Origin: Mucilaginibacter sp. KACC 22063
GTDB lineage: Bacteria; Bacteroidota; Bacteroidia; Sphingobacteriales; Sphingobacteriaceae
Reading direction: 5' to 3'
NCBI RefSeq assembly: GCF_028736115.1
Contig: NZ_CP117877.1
Span: 4,154,001-4,218,000, forward strand
DNA length: 64,000 nt
Part shown: positions 60,936 to 64,000 of the stretch, piece after piece
How the letters are laid out: each line of letters opens with the position of its first letter
Numbering within the stretch: position 1 is the first letter of the stretch
Made by a program: the position numbers and the translations under genes
The notes under the pieces: generated by a model
What the model was told of the DNA's origin: nothing
The model's input: the letters and a program-made list of their open reading frames with translations, nothing else
Databases searched by the model: none

Positions 60936-62825
60936 CTACTGTTTTACTTTCATATTATTAGCCAGAAACTCCTCAATCTGCTGGTACATCTGCGTACGGT
61001 TATGCTCACTCCTAAAGTAAGTACGCTCATTTTCTTTCAGCACATAAGTAACCGGCACATTGTGTCGTTTCAACTCACGTACAAACTGGTTTAACTCACT
61101 GATGTTTGCGCGCGGATCTTTTGCGCCCTGAAAAATAATAAGCGGTGATTTAAACTTATCCGGATGAAAAACCGGCGAAATGGCACGCAGGGCATCTGCA
61201 TCGGTTTCGGGGTTGCCAACCATCTCATAGGTCATTTTAAGCTTTGGCTTAAAAAATGGAGGCGCATCTTTAATATAATTAAAAAAGTTAATCAGCCCAT
61301 ACTGCACCACACCACAGTTATACAACTCGGGGTGAAAAGACATGCCATACAATGCACAAAAACCGCCAAAACCACTGCCAAAAATGGCTATCTTTTTAGG
61401 GTTGGCTATCTTCTGATCAATAAGCCAATGCACACCGTCTGTAATGTCCTGCTGCATTTTACCGCCCACCTGCTTAAAGCCTGCACTGTAAAAAGCCTTG
61501 CCATAACCTACCGATCCGCGGTAATTAACCTGGAACACCGCATAGCCGCGATTAGCCAAAAACTGCATCTCGGCATTATAGCCCCATGTGGTACGGGTCC
61601 AGGGGCCATTATGCAACAGCACCACCACTGGCAAATTAGTTTTTTTATTGCCTTTGGGTAATGTGAGATATCCATTAATAGTAAGCCCGTCGCTGGCCTT
61701 ATAACTGATCGGCTGCATAGCACATAATTCGTCGGGCTTAATACTTGCATTAATATCGGCAAGTTTGGTCAGCTTTTTTGTATTGCTTTGATACAGATAG
61801 TATGACCCGGGATTACGGTCGTTACTGCTGTAAATAATAAATTTCACCTCCGCGCTGTCACGGTCGGCTACTTTAACCTCGTTACCCGGCAACTGCTGTA
61901 TCAGGTCATTATAAATATGTTCGGCGCCGCTGTTCAAAAAATGTATCTGCGGTTTCTCATCATTCCAGGCAGCATATTCAATCTTACTCTCCTTTTTTGA
62001 GTAGCCCCAATCCTGTATATCGCTGTCATCACTTGAGTACAGGGTCTTTTCTTCTTTTCCTGTTTCAGCATTGATCTCTACCAGGGCTGATTTATCCCGG
62101 CCGATGTTTGACAATGCATAAAAAACCTTCTTATCAGCGGTAAAACCTATAGGTTGCACCTGATTTTTGAAATTATTAACGATGATTGGCCTGAACGGTA
62201 CATTATCATCTTTACGGTAAAGTATGGCCTCGTTAACACCGTCTGATGATTTTACCAAACGAATCTTCCCATCCTGATCAGGGAACCACCAGGTAAAGTT
62301 TCCGGGGTTCTGAATGTACATTTTCAGTTCACCGGTACGTATATTTAAACGGTAAACGTCGAAGTTGGCAGGGTCGCGTTTATTTAATGCCACAGTTACA
62401 ATATCCGGATTGATACGGCTGCGGTTAAGCATGCGTAACTGCACTTTACCCAGCGAAAGTATATCACGCAATTTCATCGTAGCCACATCTAAGGCAAACA
62501 TCTTAAACTGGTCTTCGGCAACAATGTCCTGGCTTAAAACAATTTGGTTGTTATAGGTCCAGAAGTAATCTTTTACAGGATAATCATTAAAAGATGTTAA
62601 CATTACCTCTTTCCCATCAGCCAGCGACTGAATAAACAGGTTTTGTTTTTCCTTGTATGGTTTAAGGTACGAGATGTATTTGCCGTCGGGCGAAATTTTA
62701 TAATAACTCTTTTCCGGCGTCTTAAAAAAATCAAGCACAGGGATCTGCCTTACATCCTGACGGTGGCAGGCGCACAGCACTAAAACGAACAGGCTCAGCA
62801 AAAATATTTTCAAATGATTCAACAT
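60936..62825 (-). CDS. S9-family (prolyl oligopeptidase-like) lipoprotein, probably inactive
   Basis: 629 residues. A lipoprotein signal is likely (LCAC, Cys20). An N-terminal beta-propeller of WD-like blades (about 40-350) precedes an alpha/beta hydrolase domain (about 375-629). The nucleophile elbow, usually GGSFGG, reads G483-S-G-F-G-G488, so the catalytic Ser position (485) is Gly, and the catalytic His position (602) is Thr in NERTYF. The acid D570 (GAKDPR) remains. This is a predicted pseudo-enzyme, perhaps a peptide sensor or partner for the adjacent RprX-like kinase. Homology is firm; loss of activity is inference. Confidence 0.88.
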   Translation of the reverse strand: MLNHLKIFLLSLFVLVLCACHRQDVRQIPVLDFFKTPEKSYYKISPDGKYISYLKPYKEKQNLFIQSLADGKEVMLTSFNDYPVKDYFWTYNNQIVLSQDIVAEDQFKMFALDVATMKLRDILSLGKVQLRMLNRSRINPDIVTVALNKRDPANFDVYRLNIRTGELKMYIQNPGNFTWWFPDQDGKIRLVKSSDGVNEAILYRKDDNVPFRPIIVNNFKNQVQPIGFTADKKVFYALSNIGRDKSALVEINAETGKEEKTLYSSDDSDIQDWGYSKKESKIEYAAWNDEKPQIHFLNSGAEHIYNDLIQQLPGNEVKVADRDSAEVKFIIYSSNDRNPGSYYLYQSNTKKLTKLADINASIKPDELCAMQPISYKASDGLTINGYLTLPKGNKKTNLPVVVLLHNGPWTRTTWGYNAEMQFLANRGYAVFQVNYRGSVGYGKAFYSAGFKQVGGKMQQDITDGVHWLIDQKIANPKKIAIFGSGFGGFCALYGMSFHPELYNCGVVQYGLINFFNYIKDAPPFFKPKLKMTYEMVGNPETDADALRAISPVFHPDKFKSPLIIFQGAKDPRANISELNQFVRELKRHNVPVTYVLKENERTYFRSEHNRTQMYQQIEEFLANNMKVKQ

Positions 62826-62959
62826 GGTTCTACCCTACTTCTGCGCTTAATCAATTAGGTCAAAGTAGTTAAATTTAATTGTTCCTGACAAAATTGTCAC
62901 TACAATTTTACCCGTTAATTACGTTGTAAAAACAACACAAATGATTGATAATTATTGAG

Positions 62960-62967
62960 TAATTTTG
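62960..62967 (+). promoter_or_regulatory. -7 promoter element adjacent to a start codon
   Basis: TAATTTTG, an exact TAnnTTTG match, ends 5 bases before the ATG at 62973. No good -33 TTTG was found. If used, the transcript would be nearly leaderless. Confidence 0.35.
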
Positions 62968-62972
62968 GATAG

Positions 62973-64000
62973 ATGAAGCGATTTTGTGTTCTGCTATTAT
63001 GGTGTTTGCTTACTGCTGCCGGGCTTTTTGCACAGGTTAACGACCTGCAACTGGCACAGCAATATACCATGAACGGAGAAGCGCAGAAAGCGTTTGATAT
63101 CTATCAAAAACTTTACAAACAGGACAACGAAAACTACTACAGTTATTATGTTAACAGCCTCATCGGGCTGAAGAAATTCGACGAAGCCGAAAGTATTACC
63201 AAAAAACTTCAGCGTAAGCACCCTAACGATTATCAATACACTATCACACTCGGACGCATCTATCGCGAAGAAGGTAATAACAGCAAAGCTGATGAGGTGT
63301 ATGACAACCTGATCAAGAACCTGCCACCCGATCAGGCCCTGATCAGTAGTCTTGCTACAGGATTTTACCAGGCAGAGAATACTGACTATGCCATTAAGAT
63401 CTTTCTCCAGGGACGTAAGCTTTTAAAAAACGACCGGCTTTATTCGCTCGAACTAATCAGCCTTTACCGCTTTAAGCGGGATAACGTGGCCCTTACTAAT
63501 GAGTATGTTAATTTTTTACCCGAAAATCCCGGCTATTTAAACCAGGCAGAGAATACACTGTCTACCGTTTACAACGACGACAAGGATTACAATTACCTAA
63601 AAACTGAATTGCTAAAGCGCATACAAAAAGACCCTGATGCTACCGTTTATGCCGATTTGCTTACCTGGCAGTACCTGCAACAAAAACAGTTCGGGCTGGC
63701 GCTTAATCAGGCATTGGCATTAAGCAGGCGTATTGACGACAAAGGCAGCAGTATTTACGACCTTTGCCGCACACTTATTGGTAATGGTGCTTATGATGAG
63801 GCCATCCGAGGTTATGAATTTATCATTGAGCATTCCACCAAAACCGATCCTTTCTATATCCCGTCGAAAATTGATATCCTGGATGCCAAGAATATAAAGA
63901 TCACATCGGGGAAATTTACACAAGCAGACCTTACAGGCCTTGAGCAGGATTATATTAATTTGCTAAACGAGTTTGGCCGCAATGCCAGCACTGCATTTGC
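62973..64000 (+). CDS. TPR-repeat protein, 3' truncated by the window
   Basis: 342 codons are visible and the frame is open at the window end. A signal peptide (MKRFCVLLLWCLLTAAGLFA) precedes helical repeats of TPR type: QLAQQYTMNGEAQKAFDIYQ, YYVNSLIGLKKFDEAESIT, TITLGRIYREEGNNSKADEV, AIKIFLQGRKLLKNDRLYS. TPR proteins of this size act as periplasmic or outer-membrane scaffolds; the partner is unknown. It is divergent from the S9-type gene. Confidence 0.85.
   Translation, partial: MKRFCVLLLWCLLTAAGLFAQVNDLQLAQQYTMNGEAQKAFDIYQKLYKQDNENYYSYYVNSLIGLKKFDEAESITKKLQRKHPNDYQYTITLGRIYREEGNNSKADEVYDNLIKNLPPDQALISSLATGFYQAENTDYAIKIFLQGRKLLKNDRLYSLELISLYRFKRDNVALTNEYVNFLPENPGYLNQAENTLSTVYNDDKDYNYLKTELLKRIQKDPDATVYADLLTWQYLQQKQFGLALNQALALSRRIDDKGSSIYDLCRTLIGNGAYDEAIRGYEFIIEHSTKTDPFYIPSKIDILDAKNIKITSGKFTQADLTGLEQDYINLLNEFGRNASTAF

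Overview
The window looks like the chromosome of a Bacteroidota bacterium, most likely a Sphingobacteriaceae member of the Mucilaginibacter/Pedobacter type (inference). The reasons are several promoters of the Bacteroidota form TAnnTTTG, SusC/FecA-like TonB receptors with carboxypeptidase-regulatory N-termini, DUF2723, head-GIN (DUF2807), YceI, LytTR two-component pairs, and a tRNA-Asn without an encoded CCA end.

Positions 1-25231 are ordinary chromosomal backbone. They hold the end of a DUF2723 membrane protein, a serine hydrolase, accA, an MG2/plug-like secreted protein, a mercaptopyruvate-type sulfurtransferase, pgpA, YceI, a J-domain protein without HPD, an iron-type TonB receptor plus PepSY reductase pair behind a palindromic operator-like site, an esterase, an SGNH hydrolase, an amidohydrolase, an ECF sigma factor with coupled membrane genes, a LytTR/HisKA pair and a second outer-membrane beta-barrel receptor. 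A lipoprotein gene at 23601-24565 appears broken by a one-base deletion in an A-run.

Positions 25374-30549 form an AT-rich bacteriocin locus. Two small genes encode precursors of 58 and 64 residues. Each has a textbook double-glycine leader and a core with tandem GxxxGxxxG motifs, as in class IIb two-peptide bacteriocins. Downstream in the same direction are a CPBP-family membrane protein (the family that supplies class IIb immunity proteins), a HlyD-type adaptor and a C39-peptidase ABC exporter. A strong hairpin separates the peptide genes from the export genes, and an XRE regulator lies divergently.

Positions 30608-53777 are an integrative genomic island of about 23 kb inserted in a tRNA-Asn gene. 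A 43-bp direct repeat of the tRNA 3' half marks both ends. A tyrosine recombinase sits at the right end, and a 20-bp tandem-motif sequence near each att core probably binds the integrase arm domain. Cargo: a frameshifted GNAT-like toxin-domain gene; a complete DNA phosphorothioation set (dndA divergent; dndC-dndD-dndE-GIY-YIG-dndB as one operon) in which DndE is fused to a HerA/FtsK-like ATPase and a small GIY-YIG nuclease-like gene is inserted before dndB; a putative AbiC abortive-infection protein; and a run of unrecognised small secreted, lipoprotein and membrane genes. A maintenance module follows (HTH protein, SF2 helicase with an altered Walker A, two unknown proteins, integrase). No relaxase, conjugation or phage structural gene is visible, and no DndFGH or PbeABCD restriction set was found. 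The ATPase fusion and the GIY-YIG protein are therefore the obvious candidates for a restriction arm.

Positions 53736-64000 return to backbone: intact tRNA-Asn, a PfkB sugar kinase, a GT39-type glycosyltransferase with an adjacent outer-membrane protein, a head-GIN protein, an RprXY-like two-component system, an S9-type lipoprotein whose catalytic Ser and His are both replaced, and the start of a TPR protein that runs off the window.
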